Source of the DNA: Leisingera sp. SS27
GTDB lineage: Bacteria; Pseudomonadota; Alphaproteobacteria; Rhodobacterales; Rhodobacteraceae
Direction: 5' to 3'
DNA length: 64,000 bases
NCBI RefSeq assembly: GCF_028368855.1
Contig: NZ_JAQNCY010000001.1
Span: 868,001 to 932,000, forward strand
In this document: piece after piece, positions 45,424 to 54,976 of the stretch
How the letters are laid out: each line of letters starts with the position of its first letter
Numbering within the stretch: position 1 is the stretch's first letter
Program-made: the position numbers and the translations under genes
The notes under the pieces: generated by a model
The model's input: the letters and a program-made list of their open reading frames with translations, nothing else
What the model was told of the DNA's origin: nothing
Databases searched by the model: none

Positions 45424-45482
45424 TGACATTGTTTGTAAAAAATGTCAATTGACACCCTGACAAAACTCGTTACTTTTGTCAG
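45424..45482. promoter_or_regulatory. Nested inverted repeats and promoter in front of the molybdenum hydroxylase
   Basis: Three overlapping symmetric elements share TGTCA: TGACATT/AATGTCA (45424-45447, 10-base spacer), the perfect palindrome TGTCAATTGACA (45443-45454) and CTGACAAAA/TTTTGTCAG (45457-45482, 8-base spacer). A promoter TTGACA (45449-45454), 16 bases, TACTTT (45471-45476) lies inside them, an arrangement that fits TetR repression. Confidence 0.65.
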
Positions 45483-45505
45483 GAGCACAGCAAGGGAGTC
45501 CCGCC

Positions 45506-45970
45506 ATGCCAACAGACCTGCGCATCAATGGAAAAACCCATCAGGTGGATCTGCCTGATGATGTGCCTCTCCTCTGGGTTTTGCGGGACGAGGTTGGCCT
45601 GACCGGCACCAAGTTCGGCTGCGGCGTTGCGGCCTGCGGCGCCTGCACCGTGCATATCGACGGTGAGGCTGTGCGCTCCTGCCAGGTGGCGCTGTCGGAT
45701 GTCTGGGGCGAGGTGACCACGATCGAAGGCCTCGGCAGCCCTGATGCCATGGCTGCAATACAGAAGGCCTGGGTGGAGCATCAGGTGGCGCAATGCGGCT
45801 ACTGCCAGTCCGGCCAGATCATGCAGGCGGCCAGCCTTCTGGCAGAGAACCCGGCACCTTCTGACGCGGAAATTGACGAGGCGATGCAGGGCAACCTCTG
45901 CCGCTGCGGCACCTACCCGCGCATCCGCGCTGCCATCCATTCCGCCGCCCAGAAGATGCAGGAGGCGTAG
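45506..45970 (+). CDS. [2Fe-2S] subunit of a xanthine-dehydrogenase-family molybdenum hydroxylase
   Basis: A 154-aa small subunit. The plant-type cluster uses Cys39, Cys44, Cys47 and Cys59 ([18 protein letters not shown]) and the second, helical-domain cluster Cys97, Cys100, Cys132 and Cys134 ([19 protein letters not shown]), eight ligands in all. It pairs with the large subunit that starts 3 bases after its stop. There is no signal peptide, so it would be exported bound to the Tat-tagged partner. Confidence 0.95.
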   Translation: MPTDLRINGKTHQVDLPDDVPLLWVLRDEVGLTGTKFGCGVAACGACTVHIDGEAVRSCQVALSDVWGEVTTIEGLGSPDAMAAIQKAWVEHQVAQCGYCQSGQIMQAASLLAENPAPSDAEIDEAMQGNLCRCGTYPRIRAAIHSAAQKMQEA

Positions 45971-45973
45971 CCC

Positions 45974-48214
45974 ATGGCCAGCATTGCAAAAATCGCCCGC
46001 CGCACGTTCCTGATCGGCTCCGCCGCCATCGTGGGCGGTGTTGCCTTCGGCGCCTACTATGTCAGCCGCCCGGCCCCGAACCCGCTGAATCCCGGCGATG
46101 GCGAGGCCGCACTGAACCCCTTCGTGCTGATCGACCAGAACGGTGTCACCCTGTTTGCCCCGCGGGCTGAGATGGGCCAGGGCGTAAAAACCAGCTGGGC
46201 CGCGCTGATCGCAGAAGAGCTGGATGTCGAGCTGGATCAGGTCCGTGTCCTGCACGGGCCTGCGGCAACCGGCTATTACAACTCTGCCTTCATCGCAGAC
46301 GGTTTGCCCGGGCGCGGATACGACACTGGCAATTTCAAACATGCCATCGGCGAGGCGCTTGGCCATCTGGGCAAGACCCTGAACCTGCATGGCACCGGCG
46401 GCTCCACTTCGATGAAGGACGGCTACAAGCGGATGCGCCAGGCGGGCGCAACAGCCCGGGAAACACTGAAACAGGCCGCCGCAGAGCGGCTGGGCGTGGA
46501 GCGCGCGCAGCTGAGCACTGCCAAAGGGGTTGTGACCGCACCGGACGGCACGGCGATCCCCTATGCCGAGCTGGCGATGGAGGCTGCCAAGCTGGACCTG
46601 GTTGAAACCGGTCTGCGCCCCAAAAGCGATTGGCGGCTGATCGGCAAGTCCCAGCCCCGGCTCGATATGGCTGCCAAGGCGACGGGCACCGCAGAATTCG
46701 GCGTTGATGTGCGGCTGCCGGGGATGAAGTTCGCCTCGCTGCGGATGAACCCGCGCCAGGGCGGCGGCATGAAGGGCTTTGACGCCTCCGCCGCAGAGGC
46801 GATGCCCGGTGTTGAGCAAGTCGTGAACATGGGCGCAGGTGTGGCTGTCGTTGCCCGCAACACCTGGCTGGCGATGCAGGCGCTGGACGCCATCGAAGTG
46901 GACTGGGAGGACGCCCCCTACCCGGCTGAAACCGATCAGGTCTTTGTCAAGATCGCAGAGGCCTTTGACGACGCGCCCAATTCGGTCATGCGCGACGACG
47001 GCAATGCGGACACCCTGCCAGCAGATGCGGTTGAACTGACGGCGGACTACCAGGTTCCCTATCTGGCCCATGCCACCATGGAGCCGATGAACGCCACCGC
47101 GCTGCTGGAGGACGGCAAGCTGACCGTCTGGTGCGGCAACCAGATGCCGACCTACACCCAGATGAAATGCGCCGAAGAGGCCGGGCTGGAAAGCGAGCAG
47201 GTGGATATCCGCACCACCTATCTCGGCGGCGGTTTCGGGCGGCGGGTCGAGTTCGACTATGCAGTCCTTGCCACCCGGCTGGCGAAACAGATGCCCGGCA
47301 CCCCGGTGCAGCTGACCTGGAGCCGTGAAGAGGACATGCGCCACGACATGTACCGCCCCGGCGCGCTGGCGCGGATGCGCGGCGGGGTGAAGGACGGCCA
47401 GGCGGTGCTGCTGGACGGCAAGGTGGCTGCCGCCTCCCCCGTGGCACAGGCAATGAAACGGCTGGCCGACCTGCCCCAGGCCGGACCCGACAAGGTGCAT
47501 GTCGAGGGTTTTTTCAACCCGCCCTATGCAATCCCGAACTTCCGCATGGCCGGGCATTTGTCCGACATCCAGATTCCGGTCGGCTTCTGGCGCTCGGTTG
47601 GCAACAGTTTCAACGCATTTTTTGTCGAAAGCTTCATCGACGAGATGGCCCATGCCGCAGGCGCCGACCCGCTGGAGTTCCGGCTGGATATGGCCCGCCG
47701 GGAATGGGCCCCTGCGGCCGGCGTGCTGGAGGCGGTCCGGGATATGTCGGGCTGGACCGGCAAAACAGCGGAAGGCACCGGGCGCGGTGTCGCCATGTGC
47801 TACAGCTTCGGCACCCCGGTGGCTGAGGTCATTGAGGTAGTGGAGGAAGACGGCAGCATCCGCATTTCCAACGCCTGGATCGCCTGCGACGTTGGCCAGG
47901 CCATCGACCCGTCGATCATCCGGGCGCAGATGTTCAGCGGCATGGCCTATGGGCTGTCGGCAGCCTGTTTCGGCGAGATCACCTTTGCTGATGGCGCAGC
48001 GGAACAGGGGAATTTCCCCGACTATGATGCCATCCGCATGCACACGATGCCGACAACCCAGGTGCAGGTGCTGGAAACCCAGGCCCATCTCGGCGGCGTT
48101 GGCGAGCCCGGCACCCCGCCCGCGGCCCCGGCGCTGGCCAATGCGCTCTTTGACCTCACCGGCAAGCGCGCCCGGCGGCTGCCGCTGATGCATGACTTTG
48201 ATCTGCTGATCTGA
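45974..48214 (+). CDS. Tat-exported molybdopterin-binding large subunit (isoquinoline 1-oxidoreductase type)
   Basis: A 746-aa large subunit of the xanthine oxidase family. The N-terminus has a twin-arginine signal (RRTFLIG at 9-15, then a hydrophobic stretch), indicating periplasmic action. Two related molybdopterin halves follow; GVGEPG at about 708-713 holds the catalytic Glu711, and TYLGGGFGRRVEFDYAV is a cofactor segment. The size and Tat signal match the IorB/aldehyde-dehydrogenase-like group, which hydroxylate N-heterocycles or aldehydes. No FAD subunit, cytochrome or XdhC-type chaperone gene is adjacent, so the electron acceptor is unknown. Confidence 0.9.
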   Translation: MASIAKIARRTFLIGSAAIVGGVAFGAYYVSRPAPNPLNPGDGEAALNPFVLIDQNGVTLFAPRAEMGQGVKTSWAALIAEELDVELDQVRVLHGPAATGYYNSAFIADGLPGRGYDTGNFKHAIGEALGHLGKTLNLHGTGGSTSMKDGYKRMRQAGATARETLKQAAAERLGVERAQLSTAKGVVTAPDGTAIPYAELAMEAAKLDLVETGLRPKSDWRLIGKSQPRLDMAAKATGTAEFGVDVRLPGMKFASLRMNPRQGGGMKGFDASAAEAMPGVEQVVNMGAGVAVVARNTWLAMQALDAIEVDWEDAPYPAETDQVFVKIAEAFDDAPNSVMRDDGNADTLPADAVELTADYQVPYLAHATMEPMNATALLEDGKLTVWCGNQMPTYTQMKCAEEAGLESEQVDIRTTYLGGGFGRRVEFDYAVLATRLAKQMPGTPVQLTWSREEDMRHDMYRPGALARMRGGVKDGQAVLLDGKVAAASPVAQAMKRLADLPQAGPDKVHVEGFFNPPYAIPNFRMAGHLSDIQIPVGFWRSVGNSFNAFFVESFIDEMAHAAGADPLEFRLDMARREWAPAAGVLEAVRDMSGWTGKTAEGTGRGVAMCYSFGTPVAEVIEVVEEDGSIRISNAWIACDVGQAIDPSIIRAQMFSGMAYGLSAACFGEITFADGAAEQGNFPDYDAIRMHTMPTTQVQVLETQAHLGGVGEPGTPPAAPALANALFDLTGKRARRLPLMHDFDLLI

Positions 48215-48223
48215 AGCCTCAAT

Positions 48224-48269
48224 GCGGTCCGCCCTGACGGGCGAACCGCCTGAGCCCTCAGGCCTGAGG
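48224..48269. terminator. Hairpins between the large subunit and the PuuD-like gene
   Basis: Arms GCGGT-C-CGCCC and GGGCG-A-ACCGC (48224-48249) form a 10-bp stem with one mismatch; next to it is the perfect 14-bp palindrome CCTCAGGCCTGAGG (48256-48269). They lie between two convergent stops and probably end both transcripts; no long T-run is present. Confidence 0.5.
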
Positions 48270-48283
48270 CGCCAGAGACCTTC

Positions 48284-49063
48284 TTATGCGGATTTTTGCA
48301 GGCCGGACTGGGTCCCGGCATCCGCCCAGGCCCGCACTGCCGCCCCGAAAGCCTCAAACAGCGGCCGGGACACCGGGTCCGCTGCAGCCTCCCATTCAGG
48401 GTGCCATTGCACCGACAGGGTAAAGCCTGGCGCATCCTTGATATAGACCGCTTCCGGCGTGCCGTCCGGCGCTTGGCCGTCGATCACGACCCGCGAGCCC
48501 GGGCGCTTGATGCCCTGGCCGTGCAAGGTGTTGGTCATCACTTCCTCAGCACCGAACAGGCGGTGGAACACCCCGCCGGAGTTGAATTTGACCGTATGGC
48601 GCAGGGCAAATTTTTCCTCCAGCGTGCCGTCCGGCGGCATCCGGTGGTTCATCCGCCCCGGAAGGTCGCGGATTTCCGGATGCAGGGTACCGCCCATCGC
48701 CACGTTCACCTCCTGAAAACCGCGGCAGATTCCCAGGAACGGCTGGCCGCGCTCCACGCAGGCGCGCACCAGCGGCAGGGTGATCGCATCGCGGGCGCGG
48801 TCAAAGGCGCCATGCGCCTCAGTCTCGGCCTCGCCGTATTCGTTGGGATGCACGTTGGGGCGCCCGCCGGTCAGCAGGAAACCGTCGAAAGTATCCAGCA
48901 GTTCCGCCACTGTCACAAACCGCGGGTCTGAGGGGATCATCAGCGGCATACAGCCTGCCACCTCGGCAATCGCCTCGGAGTTCATCGTCCCGCCCGCATG
49001 CACGGGATACTGATCGTTCAGCAGATAGGAATTGCCGATTATGCCTACTTTGGGTCGCGCCAT
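48284..49063 (-). CDS. Class I glutamine-amidotransferase-like gamma-glutamyl hydrolase (PuuD type)
   Basis: A 259-aa enzyme of the PuuD group (gamma-glutamyl-GABA hydrolase in polyamine degradation, or a related gamma-glutamyl compound). Catalytic triad: Cys113 in GICRGFQE, His221 and Glu223 in QWHPEWE; LLTGGRPNVHP near residue 64. Full length. Not in an operon with other putrescine genes here, so the substrate is open. Confidence 0.9.
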   Translation of the reverse strand: MARPKVGIIGNSYLLNDQYPVHAGGTMNSEAIAEVAGCMPLMIPSDPRFVTVAELLDTFDGFLLTGGRPNVHPNEYGEAETEAHGAFDRARDAITLPLVRACVERGQPFLGICRGFQEVNVAMGGTLHPEIRDLPGRMNHRMPPDGTLEEKFALRHTVKFNSGGVFHRLFGAEEVMTNTLHGQGIKRPGSRVVIDGQAPDGTPEAVYIKDAPGFTLSVQWHPEWEAAADPVSRPLFEAFGAAVRAWADAGTQSGLQKSA

Positions 49064-49165
49064 GTCGTGCTTGTCTCCGTTCCCTGACAGAAAATCTAGC
49101 TCTGCCAGGGGCCGGGTTCAACCGCAGTGACGGCGCAACAGAGTGTTCACAGGCGCACGGGAGGG

Positions 49166-49594
49166 TTAGATTTCGCCTTGCAGGCCAGCGGCTTCGATGC
49201 CGGCCATGGCGGCAATCGCGTCGTTGTCAGAGGTGTCGCCGGTCACGCCAACCGCGCCGATCACCGCGCCGTCCGCGCCGCGCACCAGCACGCCGCCCGG
49301 CACCGGCACCACCTGACCGCCGTAAACACCGTTCACCGCTGCCATGAAATAGGCCTGCGCCTCTGCCCGCGCCATCTGGGCGCTACCGGCCATGCCCAGC
49401 ATCACCGAGCCATAGGCCTTGCCATGCGCAATCGGGAAGCGGCCCGGTGCGGCACCGTCTTCGCGCTCAAACGCCTGCACATGGCCGCCGGCATCCAGCA
49501 CCACCACCGACAGCGGCTTCAGGTTCAACTCATGCCCCTTGTCCAGCGCCACGCGGATGATGGTGCGTGCCTGCTCCAGTGAAATCCCAGCCAT
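49166..49594 (-). CDS. glcG: GlcG/HbpS-family protein
   Basis: A 142-aa protein of the GlcG/HbpS (heme-degrading or small-molecule-binding) family: LSVVVLDAGGHVQAFEREDGA, AHGKAYGSVMLGMAG, PVPGGVLVRGADGAVIGAVGVTGDTSDNDAIAA. In many bacteria glcG is next to glcB (glycolate/malate synthase locus), as here. Biochemical role uncertain. Confidence 0.9.
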   Translation of the reverse strand: MAGISLEQARTIIRVALDKGHELNLKPLSVVVLDAGGHVQAFEREDGAAPGRFPIAHGKAYGSVMLGMAGSAQMARAEAQAYFMAAVNGVYGGQVVPVPGGVLVRGADGAVIGAVGVTGDTSDNDAIAAMAGIEAAGLQGEI

Positions 49595-49626
49595 GTGTTC
49601 AGCCTCCTCTCCTGACGTTACGGAAC

Positions 49627-49653
49627 AGAAAAGGAGGCCAAAAGGCCCCCTTT
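49627..49653 (-). terminator. Terminator-like hairpin between glcB and glcG
   Basis: AAGGAGGCC (49631-49639) and GGCCCCCTT (49644-49652) form an imperfect stem around AAAA; on the minus strand TTTTCTG follows. Partial read-through into glcG is likely. Confidence 0.55.
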
Positions 49654-49703
49654 GACTACCCCTTTTTGCGGGGAAACTGTTTCATCCGGTCAGTTTGCCG
49701 CGG

Positions 49704-51851
49704 TCAGGCTGCGGCTTCCTGTGCCTTCAGTTCCAGCCGGCGGGCATGCAGCACAGGTTCGGTATAGCCGGAGGGCTGCACCCGGCCCTTGAAGACCAGG
49801 TCACAGGCCGCCTTGAAGGCGATGGTGTCGTAGCCCGGCGCCATCGCGCGGTAGCTGTTGTCGCCGCGGTTCTGCTCATCCACCACCTTGGCCATCTTGC
49901 GCAGGGAGCCCATGACTTCCTCCTCAGACACAACGCCATGGTGCAGCCAGTTGGCGATGTGTTGCGCCGAAATACGGCAGGTGGCGCGGTCTTCCATCAG
50001 GCCGACGTCGTTGATGTCCGGCACCTTGGAGCAGCCGACACCCTGATCGATCCAGCGCACCACATAGCCGAGGATGCCTTGGGCGTTGTTGTCCACCTCG
50101 CGGGCGATCTGGCGCGGGGTCCACTTGCGGTAGGTCGCCAGCGGAATTTCCAGAATGCCATCAACATGCGCGCGGCGGCCGCCCTCTTTCAGCTTGGCCT
50201 GAACTGCCAGCACGTCCACCTTATGGTAATGCAGCGCGTGCAGGGTCGCGGCGGTCGGGCTTGGCACCCAGGCGCAATTGGCGCCGGATTTCGGATGCTC
50301 GATCTTCTGTTCCAGCATTGCCGCCATCATGTCCGGCATCGCCCACATACCCTTACCGATCTGCGCCTTGCCCGACAGGCCGCATTCCAGGCCGATGTCC
50401 ACATTCAGGTTCTCATAGGCGCCGATCCAGCCTTTCCGCTTGATGAAGTCCTTACGGCTGAACGGCCCCGCCTCCATCGAGGTGTGGATCTCATCGCCGG
50501 TGCGGTCCAGGAAACCTGTGTTGATGAAGGCGACCCGGTGCTTGGCGGCGCGGATGCATTCCTTGAGGTTCACTGAAGTGCGGCGCTCTTCATCCATGAT
50601 GCCGATTTTCACGGTGTGGCGCGGCAGGCCCAGGATGTCCTCGACCTTGGCAAAGATCCGGTCAGTGAACGCCACTTCCTCCGGCCCGTGCATCTTGGGC
50701 TTCACCACATAGACAGAGCCATGGGCGGAGTTGCCGCCCTCGCGCTTCAGATCGTGCTTGGCGATCATCACGGTGATCAGCGCATCCAGCAGGCCCTCGT
50801 AAGCCTCGTTGCCGTTCTGATCCAGCACCGCCGGGTTGGTCATCAGGTGGCCGACATTGCGCACCCACAACAGAGCGCGGCCCTTAACCGACATCGCCGA
50901 GCCGTCCGGCGCGCTGTAGCCGAAGTCCGGGTTCAGGCGGCGGGTGATGGTCTTGCCGCCCTTCTCCAGCTCCGCCTCCAAATCGCCTTTCATCAGGCCC
51001 AGCCAATTGGAATAGGCCTGAACCTTGTCCGCGGCATCGACGCAGGCGACCGAGTCCTCGCAATCCATGATTGCCGACATCGCGCTTTCCAGCCGTACGT
51101 CTGCCAGCCCCGCCTGATCGCGGGCGCCAATTGCGTGGGCGCGGTCAAACAGCAGTTCCACATGCAACCCGTTGTTGCGCAGCAGAACCGCTTCAGGCGC
51201 CTTGGGATTGCCGCGGTAGCCCGCAAACTTTTCCGGCTGTGCCAGCGGCAAGTCGTCAATGAGCAGCTGGCCGTCCTGAACATGGTAGCGGCGCACGTCC
51301 GCATGGCTGGCGCCATTGATCGGAAATGCCTCATCCAGGAACACCCGCGCCCGCGCCACAACCCGCGCGCCGCGGCCCTTGTCATAACCGCCCTTGGGCG
51401 CAGGCGTGCCCATCGCATCGGTGCCGTAGAACCCGTCATACAGGCTGCCCCAGCGCGCATTGGCCGCATTCAGAGCGTAGCGTGCGTTGGTAATTGGAAC
51501 CACCAGCTGAGGCCCCGGAACCAATGCAATCTCAGGGTCGACATTCTGGGTCTCAATCTCAAAATCGCCGCCTTCGGGCAGCAGATAGCCGATCTCTGTC
51601 AGAAACGCCTTGTAGGCCTCGTGGTCATGCGGCTTGTCGCGATTGGCGATATGCCAGGCGTCGATCTTGGCCTGGATCTCTTCCCGCTTGGCCAGCAGCA
51701 TGCGGTTTTCCGCCCCGAAACCGTTCACCAGCTCTGCCAGCCCTTTCCAGAACGCCTCAGCCTCAACACCGGTACCGGGCAGCGCCTGTTTCTCGATGAA
51801 CTCCGCCAGCTCCGGCGCAACCTGAATTCCCTGTTTCTCGACCCGGCTCAT
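49704..51851 (-). CDS. glcB: Malate synthase G
   Basis: A 715-aa enzyme making malate from glyoxylate and acetyl-CoA. Length and the segments [62 protein letters not shown] and [25 protein letters not shown] identify isoform G rather than the shorter AceB. It serves growth on glycolate or acetate-derived carbon. A 19-base inverted repeat lies about 100 bases upstream. glcG is downstream on the same strand. Confidence 0.96.
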   Translation of the reverse strand: MSRVEKQGIQVAPELAEFIEKQALPGTGVEAEAFWKGLAELVNGFGAENRMLLAKREEIQAKIDAWHIANRDKPHDHEAYKAFLTEIGYLLPEGGDFEIETQNVDPEIALVPGPQLVVPITNARYALNAANARWGSLYDGFYGTDAMGTPAPKGGYDKGRGARVVARARVFLDEAFPINGASHADVRRYHVQDGQLLIDDLPLAQPEKFAGYRGNPKAPEAVLLRNNGLHVELLFDRAHAIGARDQAGLADVRLESAMSAIMDCEDSVACVDAADKVQAYSNWLGLMKGDLEAELEKGGKTITRRLNPDFGYSAPDGSAMSVKGRALLWVRNVGHLMTNPAVLDQNGNEAYEGLLDALITVMIAKHDLKREGGNSAHGSVYVVKPKMHGPEEVAFTDRIFAKVEDILGLPRHTVKIGIMDEERRTSVNLKECIRAAKHRVAFINTGFLDRTGDEIHTSMEAGPFSRKDFIKRKGWIGAYENLNVDIGLECGLSGKAQIGKGMWAMPDMMAAMLEQKIEHPKSGANCAWVPSPTAATLHALHYHKVDVLAVQAKLKEGGRRAHVDGILEIPLATYRKWTPRQIAREVDNNAQGILGYVVRWIDQGVGCSKVPDINDVGLMEDRATCRISAQHIANWLHHGVVSEEEVMGSLRKMAKVVDEQNRGDNSYRAMAPGYDTIAFKAACDLVFKGRVQPSGYTEPVLHARRLELKAQEAAA

Positions 51852-51953
51852 GACTTGCTCCTTATGGGCGGTACACCACTGTATGCTGACATCTAACTAG
51901 GGCAGAAGTTTCCAGTCAGCAACAAAACACCCCATCGGTGAAACCGAACTCAA

Positions 51954-51972
51954 TTTCTTGATTTTCAAGAAA
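51954..51972. promoter_or_regulatory. Inverted repeat upstream of glcB
   Basis: TTTCTTGA and TCAAGAAA are perfect 8-base arms separated by TTT, 103-121 bases before the glcB start. The size suggests a dimeric regulator site; it could equally serve the small gene at 52081-52287. Confidence 0.45.
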
Positions 51973-52025
51973 GTGCCGAAAAGAATTCCGAAAATGCATC
52001 AGCCGCGCAATCCCCGCATGAGGGA

Positions 52026-52053
52026 AAGGCGCGCAGGTCAAGCTGCGCGCCTT
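52026..52053 (-). terminator. Hairpin terminator of the small membrane gene
   Basis: AAGGCGCGCAG (52026-52036) pairs perfectly with CTGCGCGCCTT (52043-52053), 11 bp with a 6-base loop, followed on the minus strand by TTTCCCT. Strong stem, short T-tract. Confidence 0.7.
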
Positions 52054-52080
52054 CAGAATTGCTGCTTTGCATCGCACCGG

Positions 52081-52287
52081 TCAGTCCGCCGCACCGTCGA
52101 TGACGGCTTGCACCTCCGCCGCCGTGGCTGGAACTTCAACGGCGTCCTGCTCGCCGCCACGGTCGAAGACCATCGCCAGAAACACCCCGAGCGACACCAG
52201 CGCAAACACCACGGCTGCTCCGGTCCCCAGCAGCGAAGGTTTGTGCTTTTCTGCCTGACGTTCGACATTGGTATCCGGTGCGGACAT
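52081..52287 (-). CDS. Small single-pass membrane protein
   Basis: A 68-aa protein: hydrophilic N-terminus (MSAPDTNVERQAEKHKPSL), one membrane helix (about 22-43) and an acidic C-terminus (VEVPATAAEVQAVIDGAAD). AGGAG lies seven bases before the ATG and a strong hairpin follows the stop, which supports a real gene. No family recognised; similar tiny proteins occur next to pepN or glcB in relatives as far as I recall. Confidence 0.7.
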   Translation of the reverse strand: MSAPDTNVERQAEKHKPSLLGTGAAVVFALVSLGVFLAMVFDRGGEQDAVEVPATAAEVQAVIDGAAD

Positions 52288-52411
52288 GGCGGAACTCCTT
52301 TCCTGAACAAATTGAGGCTCAGGACGGCTTGCTGCTCCGCCCGCTGTTGCCTACGACTATAGGGAATACGCACCGGCCCCTGGTCCGGTTCCATAAAAAC
52401 GAGGTCCCGCT

Positions 52412-54976
52412 GTGAAAGACGCAAACCCCGCAACCGCCCCCCAGACCTTCTATCTGAAAAACTACACGCCCTTTGGGTTTGACGTCGAAAGCGTTCACCT
52501 GACCTTCCGCCTGACACCGGAAACCACCCGCGTCCTGAGCAAGATCCGTTTTGCCCCCAAGCCGGACGCGGCGGACAAGACGTTCTTTCTGCACGGCGAG
52601 GACTTACAGCTGATCTCGGCCAAAATCGACGGCCAGGACGTGACACCGGAGCTGGCCGGCGGCGGCCTCAAGTGCGAGGTGCCCAGCGCCCCCTTCACCT
52701 GGGAAGCCGAAGTTGAGATCAACCCGGCCGGCAATACCGCACTGGAAGGCCTATACATGTCCAACCGCATGTACTGCACCCAGTGCGAGGCTGAGGGTTT
52801 CCGCAAGATCACCTATTACCCGGACCGCCCTGACGTGATGTCCACCTTCACCGTGCGGATCGAGGGTGACGAGCCGGTGATGCTGTCCAACGGCAATCCG
52901 GTGGGCGCGGGTGAAGGCTGGGCCGAATGGCATGATCCCTGGCCGAAACCGGCCTATCTGTTTGCGCTGGTGGCAGGCGATCTGGTGAACCACCCCGGCA
53001 GCTTCACCACCAAGTCCGGTAAGGAGGTTGAGCTGAACATCTGGGTCCGTCCCGGTGATGAGGGCAAATGCGCCTTCGGCATGGAAGCGCTGAAGAAGTC
53101 GATGAAGTGGGACGAGGACGTCTACGGCCTCGAATACGACCTGGAGCTGTTCAACATCGTCGCAGTGGACGACTTCAACATGGGCGCGATGGAAAACAAA
53201 GGCTTGAACATTTTCAACTCGTCTTGCGTCCTGGCATCGCCTGAGACCACAACAGATGCCAATTTCGAACGTATTGAGGCAATCATTGCCCATGAGTATT
53301 TCCACAACTGGACCGGCAACCGCATCACCTGCCGGGACTGGTTTCAGCTGTGCCTGAAGGAAGGGCTGACCGTTTTCCGCGACGCGCAGTTTACCGCCAA
53401 CATGCGCTCGGAGCCGGTCAAGCGCATCGACGATGTGATCACGCTCCGCGCCCGCCAGTTCCCGGAGGACAACGGCCCGCTAGCGCATCCGCCGCGCCCC
53501 GAAGCCTTTCAGGAGATCAACAACTTCTACACTGCGACCGTCTATGAAAAAGGCGCCGAAGTGATCGGCATGCTTAAACGGCTGGTGGGGGATGAAAACT
53601 ATTACAAGACGCTGAAACTGTACTTCGAGCGCCACGACGGGCAGGCCTGCACCATCGAGGACTGGCTGAAGGTCTTCGAGGATGCGACGGGGCGCGACCT
53701 CAGCCAGTTCAAGCTCTGGTACAGTCAGGCCGGCACCCCTCGGGTGAAGGTTTCCGAGGATTACGCCGACGGCACCTATACCCTGACGTTTGAGCAATCG
53801 ACACCGCCGACGCCGGGCCAGCCCGATAAGGCGCCGCGGGTCATTCCGGTGGCGGTGGGCCTGTTGTCGCCCAACGGTGACGAGGTGCGCGCAACCGAGG
53901 TATTGGAGCTGACCGAGGCCAAGCAGAGTTTCACCTTCGACGGCCTCGCCTCCAAGCCGGTTCCTTCCATCCTGCGCGAATTCTCCGCCCCGGTGATCCT
54001 GGAGCGCGAGACCACCAACACCGAACGCGCCTTTTTGCTGGCTCATGACACCGATCCCTTCAACCGCTGGGAAGCGGGTAATGCGCTGGCCAAGGAAACC
54101 CGCGTTGCCATGGTTCTGGACGGGGCGGCACCGGATGCGGCCTATCTGGACGCGCTGGAAAAACTGGTGCGCGATGACAATCAGGACCCGGCCTTCCGTG
54201 CGCTGGTGCTGTCACCGCCCAGCCAGTCCGACATTGCCCAAACCCTGCATGAGCGCGGCTATACCCCTGACCCGCAGAAGATCTACGATGCGGCAGAGAC
54301 CTTTGCCCAGACGCTGGCGCAGCAATTGGAAACCAGCCTGCCCCGGCTCTATGCGGCGACCACGGTCGATGGTCCCTACTCTCCGGACGCTGAATCGGCT
54401 GGCAAACGCGCGCTCAACGGCCGCATCCTGTCGCTGCTGACCCGGCTTGACGGCGGCGAGCAGGCTGCCCGCCAATATGCCTCGGCCGATAACATGACCC
54501 AGCAGTATGCCGCGCTTGGCGGGCTGATGAAGGCTGAGAACGGCGCGGCGCAGAGCCAGGCGTTCTTCGATCAGTGGCAGGACGACCGGCTGGTGATGGA
54601 CAAGTGGTTTGCCCTGCAGATCGCCTGTGCCGCACCTGAAAAGGCGGCTGCAACCGCCGCGGTCCTGACCCGGCACCCCCTGTTCGACATGAAGAACCCC
54701 AACCGCTTCCGCGCGGTGATGGGGGCGCTGGCGGGCAATCACGCGGGCTTCCACCATGGCAGCGGCGAGGGGTATCAGCTGCTGGCCGAAAACCTGATCG
54801 CGCTGGACAGCCTGAACCCGCAGACCACCGCCCGCATGTGCGCCGCCTTCCAGACCTGGAAGCGCTATGACGCGGGCCGCCAGTCGCTGATCCGCGCCCA
54901 GCTCAGCCGGATTGCCGGGACGGACGGGCTGAGCCGTGACACCACCGAAATGGTGACCCGGATCCTGGATGCCTGA
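52412..54976 (+). CDS. pepN: Aminopeptidase N, GTG start
   Basis: M1-family zinc aminopeptidase of 854 aa. Exopeptidase motif GAMEN at 258-262 and zinc site HEYFH with Glu317 as third ligand (HEXXH-x18-E: His294, Glu295, His298). Length matches PepN. The start is GTG with GAGG seven bases upstream. Cytoplasmic peptide turnover. Its last 8 bases overlap the next gene. Confidence 0.96.
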   Translation: MKDANPATAPQTFYLKNYTPFGFDVESVHLTFRLTPETTRVLSKIRFAPKPDAADKTFFLHGEDLQLISAKIDGQDVTPELAGGGLKCEVPSAPFTWEAEVEINPAGNTALEGLYMSNRMYCTQCEAEGFRKITYYPDRPDVMSTFTVRIEGDEPVMLSNGNPVGAGEGWAEWHDPWPKPAYLFALVAGDLVNHPGSFTTKSGKEVELNIWVRPGDEGKCAFGMEALKKSMKWDEDVYGLEYDLELFNIVAVDDFNMGAMENKGLNIFNSSCVLASPETTTDANFERIEAIIAHEYFHNWTGNRITCRDWFQLCLKEGLTVFRDAQFTANMRSEPVKRIDDVITLRARQFPEDNGPLAHPPRPEAFQEINNFYTATVYEKGAEVIGMLKRLVGDENYYKTLKLYFERHDGQACTIEDWLKVFEDATGRDLSQFKLWYSQAGTPRVKVSEDYADGTYTLTFEQSTPPTPGQPDKAPRVIPVAVGLLSPNGDEVRATEVLELTEAKQSFTFDGLASKPVPSILREFSAPVILERETTNTERAFLLAHDTDPFNRWEAGNALAKETRVAMVLDGAAPDAAYLDALEKLVRDDNQDPAFRALVLSPPSQSDIAQTLHERGYTPDPQKIYDAAETFAQTLAQQLETSLPRLYAATTVDGPYSPDAESAGKRALNGRILSLLTRLDGGEQAARQYASADNMTQQYAALGGLMKAENGAAQSQAFFDQWQDDRLVMDKWFALQIACAAPEKAAATAAVLTRHPLFDMKNPNRFRAVMGALAGNHAGFHHGSGEGYQLLAENLIALDSLNPQTTARMCAAFQTWKRYDAGRQSLIRAQLSRIAGTDGLSRDTTEMVTRILDA

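Noticed and set aside
45479..48193. 904-codon open frame on the minus strand across the molybdenum hydroxylase genes
   Set aside because: It lies entirely antisense to two genes with full cofactor motifs; its sequence is low-complexity His/Gln/Arg-rich, typical of the shadow frame of GC-rich coding DNA, with no ribosome-binding site.
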